A stretch of 64,000 nucleotides of DNA from Porites lobata (taxonomy: Eukaryota > Cnidaria > Anthozoa > Scleractinia > Poritidae): positions 3,563,001-3,627,000 of the forward strand of contig CALNXK010000033.1 of the NCBI GenBank assembly GCA_942486035.1, given 5' to 3'. Below are positions 36,801 through 51,800 of this stretch, piece after piece. How positions within the stretch are numbered: the first letter of the stretch is position 1; each line of letters begins with the position of its first letter. The notes under the pieces are model-generated. The model saw only the letters and a list, made by a program, of their open reading frames with translations. It was not told the DNA's origin and did not search any database. The translations under genes and the position numbers were made by a program.

Positions 36801-39800
36801 TCTACAATTGATTCACTGATGCCAAAACTCGAAAGAAATTAAACACTCATAAATAACCACAACATGCTCAGAACATGAAATACAAAGACACGTCTTTAAA
36901 ATTCGTTGCAGTTTCGTAAGAGCACGAGCCTAACTTCCCTTCAGAGTACCAAGTTTCCTGACAAAGCGAGATAATTATTCGTTTCAGACATGAAATTCAA
37001 CCAAGCGAAACCTGATTATCTCAGTCACACGGCAGAACCATGGTTGAATACGACGAGATAAATATGTATCACAGTTTTGTTTAAGGCTTCCTACTTAAGA
37101 TCTAGCGCAAAATTTAAACAGTTTAAGACTTACCATTTTGCCTATCCAGTATCGATAAAGAAGTTCATTTGGGTGATCTTTGCGTAAAACAAGTTCCAGT
37201 AATACTTCGCACATTTATAATGGAAATAAGGGGAGATACTCCCAATAACACAGGTGAAATATATGGATAGCAATCATCTCTGTCAATACTAAACGCCGCC
37301 GGTAAATGAAATAAAAAAGCTGCGCTGTGATTGGACGTCGGGGGATTGGGGTGGGTAACACAAATGTCTATTTAATGTAAAGAAGTGAGTCTTGAAAGAT
37401 AATTTCAGAAGGAAAATATACAAAAGAACCTTAAGGATAACTTAAGTCAATGATTTTTATAATCTATATATAGAAATTTATTTGTGAAGCAAAACTGATG
37501 GAAATCAGTTCACGAAAAAAAATTCTACAATTTGACGCCTTTTCAGCAAAACTAAATGCTAGATCTAATTGAAGCCAAGCTTCTGCATTATTTAGAATAT
37601 ACCTGAGGGGGTAAAATGTTTAATCTAGCTAAAGAGAAGTGTACATAAAAAGCCAAGAAATTAACTCAAGAAATTTGGGTTCATATGCACATAAACAGGA
37701 CAGCAACAGAATATATCCATGGAAAAGATGGCTGCTTGTCGCAGGTCACTTTTGTTCACAGAAACAAGCAAGTCAACAGGTGGAAGACACGATTTACCTC
37801 CCAAACAAGCAAAAGAGGTGATTGTCCAAAAAATAACCAGACAGGGGCGGGGGAGGGGAGGGGAGGGAATGTCCTTATACAAGCAAAGCATCGATTATTT
37901 AACAGGAGTGGGGTAGGGTATGTCATGATCCTGGCTTTCTTGAATTTGTAACTGAGTGGTTTACGGAGCAGAACTTTCTTGTGCTGAAATTGATTATGCT
38001 GTGTAAGGTGGTTCTAACTTTTGAATCTGTGGATGAAATCCTATGGTGTTACCATTCAAATGAAAGCTACTGAGCAGTACTTTCCTATGGTACTGTTTAT
38101 TATACTGTACAAGGTGATTCTAACTTTTGAGTCTGTGGATGAAATCCTATGGTGTGATCATTCAAATGAAAGCTACTGAGCAGTACTTTCCTATGGTACT
38201 GTTTATTATACTGTACAAGGTGGTTCTAACTTATAAGTCTGTGAATGAAATCCAAAGAAGTGAATTTTGGAATGAAGGCGGGTAAGTGGTACTTCCTCTT
38301 GTACTGTTACTTATGCTGTGCAAAGGAGTCGTTTCTTTTAATTCTTTTGATAAAGTTTTCAACGTGTTGTCATTCAAATGAAAGCTACAGAGCAGTTCTT
38401 TCCTGTGGTACTGTTTATTGTTCTGTACATGGTGGTTTTAACGTTTGAGTCCATGGATGAAATCCTGTAGTTTTACCTTTCAAATGAGACCTTGTTAGCA
38501 GAACTTTCGCATGCTACTGTCTTCTAAGATGTGTTAAATGATATTTGCAATTTTTTTTTTTCATGTGGCATTCCTCCTAAACTTTTTAGGCAATTAATAA
38601 ACAGTCTGTGACTCCCATCTGGAATCTAAAGGTCTCCGTTATCAACCCTTCTGTTAAAGTCCTTTAAGTGACCAGCATTAAATTTCTCCTTGTAATATCA
38701 CTGCTTTACAAAACACAATGGTGACAAGAATTAAGCATTTGATAACAAAGGTGAACCTAACTGATACTTCAACAAATTCTCCCCACTACCTCTATAGAAA
38801 CATACAGAACAACAAACGAGAATCTGAATTTTGATATTAAGAAGTTTCTTACCTGAGAGCTATCTTGGTCAAACATGCATAAATGAAGAAACTCCTTAAG
38901 TCGTGCCTTGCGTTTTTCCCACAAAATTCCTAACTGTCTGTGGTGTTCATGAACTTCCAAATAAATATCCATAACATGAGATCCCGCTTCTTGAGAAAAT
39001 TCAGGATTTTTAAGAAATTGATTTTGAGCCATCACTGGGGTTTTTTGAAGTTCAGCCAGAAGTGCTTTGCTGTCAGCACCAACAGTCTCAAATGCATCTT
39101 CCATTTCTTGTTTAAAATCTTCCAGATCATTTAATAATTGTTCCACTGCTGCAACCTCCTTGATTTCCAGGTAGGTAGAGTCCTGTAAATTTTCTTGCCA
39201 TATTTTAACATTGCGAAGGAACTGAAAGATAAGATTGATAACAGTGTTAACTCTTTGAGCACCAATATCAACATACAAACTCTCCAGACTGATGTTCATA
39301 CATTCCTTCTAAGAATAGTTGAGAGAATTTTATAAAAGATCAAAGCATTTGCTCTTTGGTAATCATGCTACTAATTCCCATAACTATTTCTCTTGATTGT
39401 GTATGAATAATTATAAGGAGAAAATTAAGGTTGGTCACTGTTGGGAATTAAAGGAATTACACTTTAACCCAACAGAATGTTCAGCATCTTATTTCTTTTT
39501 TCTTTAACACTAAAAAAAATAGGGACAAGAGAATACAGAGGAAAAACCTACTTCATTCAATTGTCAATGTATTGAGTACATAAGTACTACTAATAATAAC
39601 TATTATTCCCACTGGAGATGGGACGGCCATTTAAAGAAGGTCACCCAGGCCATGTGAAGGTATAGCTGTTTGCAGTGCCCTCATTCCTCGTTTTTTAGAC
39701 CCTAAGTATTGTTCCAGCTCCTGGAATAGACCCGCCCTGTGAGCACAGTCCATTGCTTTACCCACTAAGCTGGTCTTGATTGTTAAACAAATTCTCCTCA

Positions 39801-42800
39801 CCAGTATCAAAGGCATGGTATGGAGAACAGTGAAGAGAATATGATATCAGATACCAGTCACTCACTGCTATATATACTATGCTATATATGCTATGCCCAT
39901 ACTAGTCTGTTTAGGTTTGTGTATGGGTTAATGCATAACCATGTTACGGAGGGATTACCTGTCATGGTAACTTTTAAATCTGTGGATGAAATCCTATTGT
40001 GTAACAATTCAAATGAAAACCTCTTTGACAGATCTTTTGAATAGTACTATTTATTTCTTCGGATTTTACAAAACGAAATTTGATATTTTGTTGTTTTTTT
40101 TTTAATTTTTCCCTTGTTTTTTTTTTTTAATTTTTTAATTTTCCCCTTGGTAGGAGAAATATCTATTCACAACATTCTGCACTCTGAAAACTGTCATTCA
40201 TATGTAGAGATGGTAGCAGGTTCTAAAACTTAAACTTGTATGGACATAGTTGAGTCAGCAAATCCAGCCATCTCTTCTTACTCTTTGCTCCTTCTCTCCT
40301 GGAAAAAAATATAACCCTAAAGGAGTGAAACAAGGAGAGCGGGGAGCTGTAATGGCCAGCTAGACATAGTTATAAACCTAGAAAAATCTCTTTACCTCCT
40401 CACTGTGTTTATGATATGCAACAGAACATGCTAACAAGCAGCTCCTCTGATTAATGTTCATATCAAATGACTTCCACTCGTGGTTTACAGCCTGCGCAAG
40501 AGCCTCAATTCTGTCTGATTCATAGTGCACTGCCTCACTTAGTTTATCAGCCACTTCCAGCACACGGCTGATATTGCTGTAAACACTCTGAAAGAAAGGA
40601 TGAATATACAAATTTCATATACTGGAATTATGGAAAGAGGAAATAAATGCAAAGAAGATCATCACAGTTATAGGCACAAATTATGCAGTTGCAAAATGAA
40701 ACCCTAAAAAAATTCAGGCTTGCCAGGATTCAAAGCCTGGCCTTTAAAATACCACTGCAGCACTCTAACTAATTGAGCTAGCAAGTCAACAGCTTCTAAG
40801 CTTCTTGCTGAGTCTATCATAAAAGAGGTTTAAGAGACTAGGACAGTTTCTTGGAAGATGCAGTATATTTCCTAGTCAAAGCTTGCTGACAATGGCAAAT
40901 AGTGATAGCTTGGCAACAATAACTTTCCACCGCAAAACCAAGAAACATCTACCATTGCTACTCTAACAATTACCTTTAAAGCAAAAGTTAAGGTACTTGC
41001 ACATTTACATAGTTGTTAGAAGAGAGAGAGAAAAAAGTTATTATAGCGATGGCTTCGTAATAATGACACAAATTGAGCTAAATACAACATTCAATTTCAA
41101 CTCCATACAATGACTGAGTAAAATTTAAAGAAAATATTACAGCAGCTAAGCATTTCCTAAGAATCAAATAAAACAAAATGCACCCAGATTAGCATTTCAA
41201 AATTAATAACAATAAATGTTTAAATCAACTTTTATCCAATGGTTTATATCTTACCATGAGTCAAGTGTATTCAATGTACGTTTTTGAAGAAACTTCAATC
41301 AGCAAAATAAAAAATGTTTCAAACCCAATAGGTTTTCTTTGCTTCAGCATTGATCACATATCCTGCATAAGTTTTTGCTTGTCACTTTAAGTTAAAAATA
41401 GCACTTTAAGAGCAAGTATTTCTATTTTGCTATCTATACATCAATCAAATTCACGATGTACATAAAATCATGCATCAACAATAAGCTACCATGACCTTGT
41501 CATAAATAATAAGACGTCACATATCACACAAGAACTTAGCACAAATTTCATTTCTAGAACAACATGCACACAAATTCGGCTCAATTCCCATCTCTTTTAA
41601 ATGTGACTATTGGTTATTCCACCAAAACTTCCTGAAGTTAAAAATTTATTTCACCATCATTAAAAGGGAGTCATAATGCCTGCACAAGAAGACAGCTGTA
41701 TATTACTAAAATGCAGAGGTTATTTCATAGAATGTTAAATTACATCCTGAGTAATATTAAAAATAGCCTTGGGGAGCTGTAACTCTTCCTAACCAGGACT
41801 GAAATATCTCCTGGTGATCTATACAATCCATCAATATATCAACAAAACTAAGAAGTATAAACAGATTTAATTTATTGAGATAAAAAAGGCTACTCCATGT
41901 GAAACATACATAGCCTTGGGGAGCTCAACTGTGACAAACATGGACCGAACAATCTCCTGGTGTTCCACACTATCAATCAACATTTTGACAACAAACACAG
42001 GTATAACAGACATAATTATTATCAAAACAGAGCTCTCAAATTTTTGGGTGATTCCAACTATTTTTAGCCCAAACAATATCGAACAGTAAATAAATAATAA
42101 AATAAATAAATATATTAAAAAAATGATTCTGTGACAGTGCATTCACTTAACAGTTCTATGACCGTTTTTGACCCAATATCCACATACAAATTCTCCAGAC
42201 TTACCTCTGCACATTTCCTTAAAAAATAGTTGAGAGAATTTGTTAAAAGATTAAAACTATTTTCCCCTGATGATCATTTTATTAATTCTCATCACCCTTT
42301 CTCTTGTTTTGTATTGATATTCACGGGAGAAAATAGATTTTGGTCACATATCCACTTCTCAAGCCCCTAGTTATAGACCCATCTACTTGTGAACAAAAAA
42401 ATACATCTGATTACAAGACTTATCAAGCTCCAAGCTTACAATGTTTTGAAGCTTAATAATAAATATATTAAAAACCAGCAAATGTAAAATGTATTTTGAT
42501 CGGGTCATAAGCCTCTTTGGATATAAGCCCCTACATATACAAGCCTGTCTAAAACCCCTTACAAAAGACGGCTTATAAGCAGCAGTTTGGGGTACTTTTT
42601 TAACCCCTTAAGTCCCAAGTGTGACCAAAATCAATTTTCTCCCCCAAAAAATCAATACATAATCCAGCAGAAAGGTTTAGAGAATTAATAGAATGATCAC
42701 TAAAGAAAAATGCTTTGATCTGTAAACAAATTCTCCCAACCAATTTTTGAAGGAAATATATGGAGGCAAGTCAGGAGAATTTTTACGTTGATCTTGGGGC

Positions 42801-45800
42801 TAAAAGGGTTAAGGACCCATGGAAAACAGAGGCAGCCAAAGAATAATCTCAGGAGTCAAGGACATGGACAACCAACAACAAACCACTTGACCCACTGATG
42901 GCAAACGTGACAGAAAAACAAAATTTATTCATTTTAATTAGCCAGAAAGGTGATGAGAATACAGGAAATAATCACCATAATTGCAGGAGTCAAGGACATG
43001 GAGAACTAAAAACAAACCACTTGATCATGACCCACTCATGGTAAACGTGACGAAAAAAAAATAATTTATTTACTTTAATTAGTCAGAAAGGTAATGAGAA
43101 TATAGGAAATAATCACTATAATCTCAGGAGTCAAGGACATGGAGAATCAAAAACAAACCACTTGATCATGACCCACTCATGGTAAACATGACGAAAAAAA
43201 AAATAATTTATTTACTTTAATTAGTCAGAAAGGTAACGAGAATATAGGAAATAATCACTATAATCTCAGGAGTCAAGGACATGGAAAATCAAAAACAAAC
43301 CACTTGATCATGACCCACTGATGGCAAACGTGACAAAAAAATAATAATTTATTCACTTTAATTAGCCAGAAAGGTGATGAGGATACTGGAAATAATCACT
43401 GAAGATGAAATTTCTTGATTTTTAAGCAACTGTCTTTATTAAGCTATCTACCATACGAACAACAGAAATTGCCCTTTGGGGCCTTTGATCCAGTGAACTG
43501 ATACTTTTTTGATGTTGTGGACAGGTGCAATCACCAAATGACATAATACAAGAGATTGAAAAAACAATGAACAACACCCACACAACAACACAAAAAAAAA
43601 CCAACAGCGGTTTCCACAATACTGAGAAACACCCAATGAATGAGAACACAGCATGCAAAGAAAGTAGTGTCCGATAGCCCGGGGCTAGTGGATTTTGCTA
43701 TCGGGCTAGTGAATTCTGTTTTTAACTTGTCTGATGGGCAAGTGATTTTTTGTTAGGAATTTGAATAACAGAAGAACTGTGAAATAAATTTTGCTCATCA
43801 AAAAGCTTTTGGGGCTAGTTGAAATGACGTCTGGGCTAGTAATTGCTAGCTTCAGCTTGCCCGAATGGGAGGCTGTAAAAATGATTTTCTTTGCACCCTG
43901 GAATACTTAGGTTAATATTAATTTAATGCATCAATTTTATGCATCCTTAAACTTGCAACAGTAACAAAACATCCAAATTCAAGAACAATCTAAATTTTCA
44001 TTTAACAAAACTTACCACTGAAAGGACATTATTTGAATGGATACACCATAGGTTTAATTTACATTGTAATCTGGTTAACATGTTGCCATAAGCATGAGAA
44101 TAAGAGCAAGGACATGCAAACAGCATAAGCATAAGATGACAAATACCCAAGAGCACAAGGGTAAAATTTCGGGCGATGACAGGAATGGTGTGAAAAGACA
44201 AGTTTTGTGATAAAAAAGCATGTTTACATTGCTCGACCTTATGCTTGCACTATGCCAGTTTATAAATATCATGCAATGATATAAGCATAGACGCAAGAAG
44301 AAGAGAATGGAAAAGTTAGTGACCTTAAGCTTATACTTGCATAAATAAGCTTATGACAACCAGCCTTTCTATGGTTGTTGTAACAACTTTTGAAAAGTAA
44401 AGATATACAGAAATTAAGATATCTAGCCCCACTGACACAAAATAATACAATTTCCACGATTTTTCTCTACATCCCTTGTATTTTGTTAAAATAATAAAAA
44501 AATAAAAATGAGAACATCACAATAAGGGCTATGTGATTCAGCAGTACTGAGTGGCCAAAATCTGAGTACTTTTTATCAGGGAGTTCACACTCAGATCTAG
44601 AGCCTTAGGACTCTCTTCTAAAATCATTTCTCTCACAATCTGCCTGTTGATTACAAGATAATCTTATTAAGCAGCTTAACTCAAGGGAAATCATATGGGG
44701 TCTCCGTCAAAACTGGAAAAATTCACTGCAATAAAGAAATATATTACTTTGTACTACCGATTGGTACTTGTGTTTCTTTAAACTTATAGTCAACAATAAA
44801 CCATAAACTTTTTAGAAATTGGAAGTGGTTCCTTATTTTATGAGCCTGTATATAAAATCTTATGGTGTGACTATTCAGAAGAAACTTTGTAGCTATAAAT
44901 TATGATCACATGGTACTATGTAGTTTCTTTACTCACCTTTCAACAGCTTATAGAATGAATGTGCAGATTTTATTAATTCTGGACATAAGAGTGACTTGGA
45001 GGTTCATGTGGGTGTCTCAATGGAGACATATCACTGAACTTTATAAGTTATAAACATGTAAATTCTCCCAAACAATAGCAGTGCATTTGTACAAAATTGG
45101 TCATACGAATGAAGAAAGCCATCAAATTATAGTTGGTGTCATTTATCAACAAGCAAATTTCTTAATAAACATAAATAAAAATAATTAATACTAAAATAAG
45201 GAAGAGATTTCTACCTAAAATCAGAAGAAAAATCTACAGCATTTTATGCTTAATTAAATTAGTTTTCAAATCATTTTATTTTAATGTCTGTTTCAGATTA
45301 GACAGGTTATTACAGAACTAATGACATTTCTTGACATAATCCTTACATGCAATATATTATTTTCCTTCTCCACTTTAAAACCTCATGCAAGGACATTAAA
45401 ATATGTATGACAACCAACCAACAAAAATAAAACATGGGACGGACGAAACAGATTTTAAAAAGACATGACATGGAGTTAGTTGAACAATATCGGTAATGAC
45501 TCAAAGGACAGACATGCAAAAATATCAGACATCCATGAAGAAAGTGTCAGGACTTGGATAATGAAAAACATTATTCTGCTGCTACTGGAAATATTGTGAA
45601 TAAATAAATGGTCTTCAGTACACCAAGTATTTGCAGTAAAATACAGAAAATATTAGTAACTAACAAATAATACATTCACCCCTAATCTATATATTTGATC
45701 ATTATGCAGGGGAAGGAAAAGTTTTAGATGCTAGTCTATTTATTCAAAAAATATAAACACATGCAACATGTTAAGAAGCCAATGAACATTTTCATTAAAT

Positions 45801-48800
45801 TTAGATTGTTTTAACTAGTATACTTTCCAAGTTTATAATTTTCATTTGAAACAAACCCAAAACAAATCTCTACGTTAATGTAAATAGCAGGTTGCTAATG
45901 GTCTAGACTGAATCGATTCCAACCAACACAATTTTGAACACTTCAGAATTTCTTGGGGAATTGGAGGGGAAAAGTTTTAAAAATTTAAGCTCACCGGTTT
46001 CTCTTCTCAACTAACTGAATGAGGAGATTCTTCAGTTTTTTTAATGCTAAGATTGATCACAGTTACTGGTCATAATTGCATGACAGACTTTGGGAAATTA
46101 GTATTCATAGAAGCTGGGTGAATTCACCATACGGTACCAGAGACAGCTGAGAGATGAGACAAAGAATTGGCTTTACGTGTGGCTGGAAAACAAAAGCAGT
46201 GTAACACAAACAATATAGCCTCCCCTTGAAATAAAAATGCATTCACATTCTTGTGCAAATTAAACTTCATAATAGAATGCTCAGTCTAAAACCTGGTATA
46301 CAAAGCATGAATTTTCAAATTTCATTTCTAATAATCCAGAAATTGTTCTTCCCCTTTAAATTGTTTATACACCTTGTTTCTTGAATTACAAAAAACTTAC
46401 TCTATTTCAGTCACTGTTTAATGTCAGTGCTTGAATAATCTTAATATTTGTTACTTATTTTATACAGCTTTTGAACCCATAAAATACAAAAACATGGAAA
46501 TCACAACTAGATTAACCATTACAATTCCCCAAAATACATTAAAACCTCTCTAAATTTATTCTATTTAGTTACATTAAAATTCTCACTGTTTAAAATAATA
46601 TTGAAATATTCTTGTTTATCTTACATACATCATAATACATGTATCTTTGTGCCATGAAAAATAAACTTGAATCAGACTGACCTGACATGCATTTAAGTCT
46701 TTTTGCTCCCAAATAAATTAGTCTAAAATGACTTTTACCTTGAACAAGTACTTGGATGAACATCAAAGCAAATAACTTAAATTATCACATAGGAGTCTGC
46801 ATGCATATCCTGAAGCCAGAGACTTTTCAGATGCTTATCACCTGAGTGTTAGGTGACAAAATGTCTTATTCTAATAGGGCAGGCAACAAATCTGTTATGG
46901 CCCAGGCTTTACAGGCACTTGTCTTCTCTTTGCACCATGCTTTAAATGGGTTGGGTCAATTCTCACTATTTCATGATGTACCGTCACGTTCACACAATTC
47001 GTCACTCTCTCACACAAAGAAAATGGATGTGAAAAGATGTAAATTTTCAATGACAGCAGGTGAGACTGTCCACAATACTTAGCAAAAAAATTAATAAATA
47101 AAATAAGCAAAAAAAACTCTGCTGGGTAAAAAAAACCATGCCAAAATCCAGTCTGTGATTTCCATTTCCTGTAAGTCTTTAATTCCCTGAAATCAGGAAA
47201 TTAACCATGAAACTAATTATTCCAGTCAATTAACACTAATTTTCCTTAAGCTTAAGAACAAAGGATTAAATTTATCACAATGCCTCATAGGCAGGTCCAG
47301 CCATATTAACTCAAAAGACAGAACTACATTTCACATCCCTATAATTATCGCCCATTCGCCCCTGGGGATTTTGACAAAAAAACGCATTTTGAAGCTAATC
47401 GAGCGGTTTTCTGGTCACTGTCATGCTATAAAGAGCTAAAACCTACCACAAAGCCATTTACAGGTCATACACATCACGGCCTTCTGTTCCAGATGCAAAA
47501 TATCAGCTTACGAAGTTTGGGCATGCACAGAAAGCAAAATTTTGAGATGGGTTTTGGGTTTAAAAGTGACACAGCAGTCTTGACTTTTACTTTTTGCTTT
47601 CTCTCCTCTCCTCTTTTTTCGCTTTTCTTGCCTCATTTTTTTTTGTCTCTTGTTGGGCATTTAGTAGACTTCATTTTGGTGGGAATACTTTTTAGGAAAG
47701 CTTTTAGGATCTTAGGATTAGGTGAAAGGAAAGGTAGGTGAGCAATGGAACAAGATTTTCAAGGAGATTTTCAGGTCAATGTTACATGGTTTTTTGCCTC
47801 TTTCTCTGGTGTCCTTGACTGAATTGTGCTCATTCTGGTATGGTTTGAAAGATCTCTTCACTCTGCACAAGTTAGCGGACAAAGTTGTCCTTGACCGTTA
47901 AAACTGATGACCTCACAAAGGGTAGAAAGGACGTGGATCCGCACGGGCAGTTACGGGCGGTTCAGGAGCGAATGGGTTAAATAACTGAGAAATGAAGGTA
48001 CTGCCTTTGACCTGCAAATGGCTAGATCTTCACGTGCCTCGGATGACCATGTAAAATAGTGGTCCTGTCTCCATTGTAGCAGTCTTGACTATTACTTTTT
48101 GCTTTCTCTCCTCTCCTTTTTTTTCACTTTTCTTGCCTCATTTTTTTTTCTTGCTGGGCATTAAGTAGGCTTCACTTTGGTGGGAAAAGTTTTTAGGAAA
48201 GCTTTTAGGATCAGTTAGGATTGTTTGTCTCACAATTATTGTCACTTTGATATTGATGGCGATGTTTTGACCGTACACTGCAGTTCTTCATCAGGCAATA
48301 GTGTTGATTTACTGAGAGGGACTATTTGTACCACCATTACAACAGCGGACCACTGAGGGATCAGTTTCCTCCTCTAATAATACCCACAATTCTTTGGATC
48401 GAAACCCACCAACCACAAGCAAGGTTCAAGATACACCAATCACTAACAACCACAGTGATACAGATAGTCCGAATCAGTAAATCAACACTGTTGCCTGATG
48501 AAGACCTGCAGAGTGCCGTCGAAACATTGCAATCAATATCAAAGTGAAAATCGTGAGACAAACGATTAACTAAACCCTTTATAAACCAGTTCCATTTACC
48601 AAAACACAGCTGCGAAACCAGAAACTGGTATCTAAGATAGTTTTGAAGAAATGGGACACGAATTTCCATTTGGAAGATTCAATCCGGAAAAACAGGACTA
48701 CCATTTCAGGTGGTCGGTTGCTCCCGGAAATTTTCCACTGTAACAACCCAAAAAGCCATGTTCCCTTTACTTTCCAACTGGATTTTTTGGAAACTTTTTG

Positions 48801-51800
48801 TAAATGCAGGTAAACAACCAAAGCCATCAAGGGAGAAGTCAAGGTCGTCATTAGTGTTGATGAACAAACATCATCATCACCATTTGAGAAGAGCATGTAG
48901 GAGAAAAAAAATGTTGCAGAAATAGACCACAGCGGTGTAGTATAACTGCTATCTAAATTGGAGCCCAGTTCCGTTGTTCTGGCATTACCACCTTTAATGT
49001 TTTATAAAGAAAGCACTTTTTTGTGTCAAGGTAATATGGAAGTACTAACTGAAGACGTAATTTTTGTGCCTCCTAATGGAGAGAGGACCACTATTTTACG
49101 TGGTCATCCGAGGCACGTGAAGATCTAACCATTTGCAGGTCAAAGGCAGTACCTTCATTTCTGAGTTATTTAAAGACAATGGGTATTGATCTGGTCTGAT
49201 CTGGTCCCAGGAATCGACCAAATGCCAGTCCTGCCAGACCAATGAAGTCAAAATTGTCTACACCCAAATCTAAATACAGTCAACTCTTGCCTTGCGGACA
49301 CCCTAATAATACAGACAAAAGTGAAATCCCCTGCAAAAATAAATGACAGATGTTTGACTGAAATAGACTCCCGCTATTACGGACTCTTGCTAAAGAGGAT
49401 ACTGACTCAAGGTCCCTATAGTGTCCACTATAAAAGTTATAAAATTATTTTGCCTTTAGCTTTTGGACATTTTCTAAATAACACAGTTCAGTTCAGTCTG
49501 TGACTTACATTGATACAATGGCATGCAAAAAATTACACCTCCAAAATACATTAAGGACTCTTGCCTAGATACAACTGCTAGCTCAAAGTACAAATATATT
49601 TTTTGCAAAGAAAACAAGACCAGAAATATACCGAGACAAGTTTGACATAAATGTCAATAAGGCTAGAGAATAGATTGCAAAATAGTGTAAACTAAAATAT
49701 GATGGACACCTAGAGATATGCATAAACAAAGTGCATTCATGCTGTGAGTAAATTTGAAAAGGAGTGAAGCCAAATTGTGCATGTACAAAAATACAAAATA
49801 AATACTACCAAGCTTATAAATTTAAATTGCAGGTCCTAAGAAAAAGTAAGAATTTTAAGGGCCTTTAAAAAGAAACTTGACCTGTAATTTTCATTCAGTT
49901 AACCATGGCATAGAATGCACAAAAATAACTATTTCTTTTCAGTAGCATTACAACACAAAACATAGGCTGAATTGTAATAAAGTACAAGATCAATTTTAAT
50001 TCTGTAGGAAGACTTTATTTATGAAAAGTGAACTGGACATACAAGAAAATAATTTGTATGCATATCTGTGACAAAAATTTTAGTTACAACTATGGCAAAA
50101 ATATTCATCAGCAAAAAGGCAAAATGACTTATGGTGAAATGAAACATAATATTAAGATTATTTTTACATCAACAAAATGACAAAAATAGGCATAGATCAA
50201 GAAAAAATTAGAAGGAGCACCAAGATTGTAAAAATGGACATTTTTACCCTATCATCTGTTTTCAGTAGCAATAATATCTACATTTTGAACCTTCAACACT
50301 TGCAGTTATCAATAACAATAATTTTAAACCCTGTAATATCAAAAATATCATACCTTATGAACAGAACGACAACATATTAGAACATAACAATCAGAGGGCC
50401 ATCGTGAAACACTTGCACTCGAACAAAGGAGAAACAGACAACCATTTATGTTGCCTTTGCCCAAATAAACTCCACTTCAAATCCGTGAAGAATTTGATCA
50501 TCTATATGCCTACATGACATGGCTCCATTATAATCAATTAAGGCTTCCACTTTTCTATAGCCAATTAACGAGAAAACTAAACCAGAGTGTACTGTTTACA
50601 CTATCTGACCAATTAACTTCACGTTCATTTGTATTGCGCAGGGCCTAATGTACAGAGCAGAATGTCACTGATATAATCATCTCCCTTATAAAGACTTTTA
50701 TAAAGCATCTTGTTTACACTAAAACATGATAGCTGTTCTTATTTCTTTGCCTTTGTAAGCCTATCCAAATAAAAATATAAAATTCATGTATACAGTGATA
50801 ATATTCTGGCAGGTGGAACATGACTTCTCAATCATCCAAAGTATTTTGGATGAATTACAAGAAGCATGAATTAAATTACACTGTCTAAGGTCACAAATAC
50901 ATCGAACATATTACCAGCAATAAACTGACTAGACCATATTTAAATCTCAGTTTTAAAAAATGAAAAGGTCAACATTATACTGGTTTTTAATAGGTATTTT
51001 TCCACATTTTAAAATGCTGATTCCAAGAATTGGCACTGACTGTTTTAAGAAATTATAATTTATTTTGTTGGAATTATTTCAAAACATTTCATCATATTTA
51101 TTAAGAAAGAATTAAAAAAATCTGCCTCTATGGTAGACAGTAATGGCTGCAGACAATCTTTTAGGTAGAACAGAAATCTTGGAAAATGCCATTTCGGTTT
51201 TGTTTTCATTTATTTAAACTGAATATTTTTGGTATGTATAGGCAAGTTATAGCCAAACACAAAAAGTAAATGAGAAATGAAATTCCCCCATTCACAATCT
51301 GCAATTTTATAAGTAAATTTGTAAAACGTCAAGGATCAAAACAAAAATTTCTATCTTAATAAAAACAGTGCTTGAAAAAAAATCATGTTTTGTCTCCTCA
51401 AATCGATTGTATCCTTAAAGAGCATTCTCATCATATTTCTCAAGTAACTGTATTTGCTATAGGCATTTCACCTTGACGCAGATTTAACTGAAATATTACG
51501 TCTGTAAGTAAAAATAAAACGATAACCTTACCATATGAGAGCTTTGTTTGGCTGCCTGTACATCTTTTATCTGTACAGATCAGAATTCACTCAGTTGATC
51601 CATGAGCTCCAGTTCTTAATACTAGCCTGAACTTCAACACTGTACTAGACATCCATGTATTTCAAATTACATTAGCATTATTGTCCTTATGTGGTATCTG
51701 ATAATCTGGGGGCGTTGCCAATAGCAATAACATTTTAAAAACAAACTGATGGTTCCGATTGACTATAGTCGTGCATTGTTATTCATATGTCAAGGTAAAT

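Noticed and set aside
37685..37951. Overlapping plus-strand ORFs with MAACRRSLLFTETSK
   Set aside because: Two frames are open over the same stretch and run into a gggaggggagggg simple repeat, pointing to repeat composition rather than a gene.
40705..40800. A second tRNA gene
   Set aside because: It has tRNA-like boxes but a poor fold and continues into a SINE tail, so it is annotated as a SINE.
41867..42142. Hydrophobic 91-codon ORF as a membrane protein
   Set aside because: The upstream part is translated AT-rich sequence (I/L/F/Y only) and the rest is a local direct repeat.
48326..48925. Several ORFs around 48.3-48.9 kb
   Set aside because: They fall inside the inverted-end element and its neighbour; on both strands they only reflect repeat sequence.
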